DNA from: an uncultured Arcobacter sp.
GTDB taxonomy: Bacteria; Campylobacterota; Campylobacteria; Campylobacterales; Arcobacteraceae
Length of the DNA: 6,051 bases
Assembly (NCBI GenBank): GCA_913062735.1
Contig: CAJXWI010000172.1
Span: 1-6,051, forward strand
Direction: 5' to 3'
Numbering within the stretch: the first letter of the stretch is position 1; each line of letters starts with the position of its first letter. The position numbers were made by a program, and so were the translations under genes. The notes beneath the pieces are model-generated. The model did not search any database, had not been told where the DNA came from, and saw only the letters and a program-made list of their open reading frames with translations. Of the stretch, positions 5,456 to 6,051 are shown one piece after another.

Positions 5456-6051
5456 TTGTTACAAAGCTTAAGATATCTAAAAAATAAAAATAATACTCAT
5501 ACTCTTTTTTTAATTGATATCTTATATATGAAAGACATAAATTATGTTTATGGATATAAAAATGGTGATTTAATTATTTCACAAGTCCACGAATTGCTTA
5601 ATGAAATTGTAAAAAACGAAATTCCAAAAACACTCAATAAAATTGTTACATATAAACTTAAGCATTTATATATTGACGTCTTTGAATTTAAAATACAGGC
5701 CAATTTAAGCCTTAAAAAAATTCAAGAAATCAAAGACATTATTCTTTTAAAAATTGAAGAACGTGATTTTTACTTAGATAAAGACAATTCTATCAATATT
5801 AACCTAACCATAGGATGCACAAAAGGAAAAATAGAAGATTTAAGAATTTATGCAGAAAAAGCACTAAGTAATGCAAAAATGAATTACAGTGAATTTGCAT
5901 ATTTTGATCCTCATTTTTTTAATGAACAAGATAATAAAACAAATTTAATTAAAACCTTACAATACAATATTAATGAAAAAAAAGTAGAACCTTATTTACA
6001 AAAGATTGTCTCTTGCCAAGATCAAAGTATTTATAAGTACGAGGCACTTAT
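5456..6051 (+). CDS. GGDEF-EAL protein with degenerate GGDEF, 3' end missing
   Basis: An open frame from a TTG start to the right edge, 198 complete codons. Residues 16-40, TLFLIDILYMKDINYVYGYKNGD, follow the diguanylate cyclase core (hydrophobic strand, D21, K26, N29, G33, G37-D38), but the second metal Asp is L23, and where R-x-GGDEF should come (about 66-76) the sequence reads YKLKHLYIDVF. It therefore should not make c-di-GMP. From about 165 an EAL domain begins: VEPYLQKIV and then KYEAL, with E196 the first metal-binding Glu; the window ends there. The likely role is a c-di-GMP phosphodiesterase, possibly with the dead GGDEF as a regulatory domain, but activity depends on residues outside the window. 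No membrane or sensor segment precedes the GGDEF-like domain. The next in-frame ATG (residue 25) would cut the first strand, supporting the TTG start. Confidence 0.82.
   Translation, partial: MLQSLRYLKNKNNTHTLFLIDILYMKDINYVYGYKNGDLIISQVHELLNEIVKNEIPKTLNKIVTYKLKHLYIDVFEFKIQANLSLKKIQEIKDIILLKIEERDFYLDKDNSININLTIGCTKGKIEDLRIYAEKALSNAKMNYSEFAYFDPHFFNEQDNKTNLIKTLQYNINEKKVEPYLQKIVSCQDQSIYKYEAL

Overview
This is an AT-rich window (visibly about 30% GC) from a bacterium. Gene types, sequence character and short AAAGGA-type ribosome binding sites point to Campylobacterota, most likely an Arcobacter-like organism. That placement is inference; there is no rRNA here to settle it. The content looks mostly like ordinary chromosome: I see no mobile element, CRISPR array, tRNA or rRNA, and no convincing new multi-gene system.

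Layout. Positions 1-1508 (+) hold the 3' part of an HD-domain phosphohydrolase (COG1078-like) whose first codons lie off the left edge. It converges, with a 4-base overlap, on two tandem minus-strand genes for small single-domain parvulin prolyl isomerases (PpiC type; 1505-1786 and 1856-2140), separated by a 14-bp hairpin. A divergent promoter region (2141-2282) leads to a small MscS-type mechanosensitive channel on the plus strand (2283-3089). A hairpin at 3092-3114 then marks the end of a minus-strand pair, dedA-like then dbpA (5023 down to 3108). After an approximately 430-base AT-rich gap, a plus-strand GGDEF-EAL protein begins at 5456 and runs off the right edge.

How the genes work together. 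The dedA-like gene and dbpA are probably co-transcribed and translationally coupled: the dbpA ribosome binding site overlaps the dedA stop codon. The two parvulins are a tandem duplication that has diverged to opposite net charge. The other genes look like independent housekeeping, stress or signalling genes (nucleotide hydrolysis, osmotic release, c-di-GMP signalling).

Most notable point: dbpA has no ATG, GTG or TTG that would give a full-length protein. The ribosome binding site and the alignment recalled for E. coli DbpA both point to an ATT (AUU) start at 4481, a very rare initiation codon. Starts were also moved for mscS (ATG at 2283), the dedA-like gene (GTG at 5023) and the GGDEF-EAL gene (TTG at 5456).
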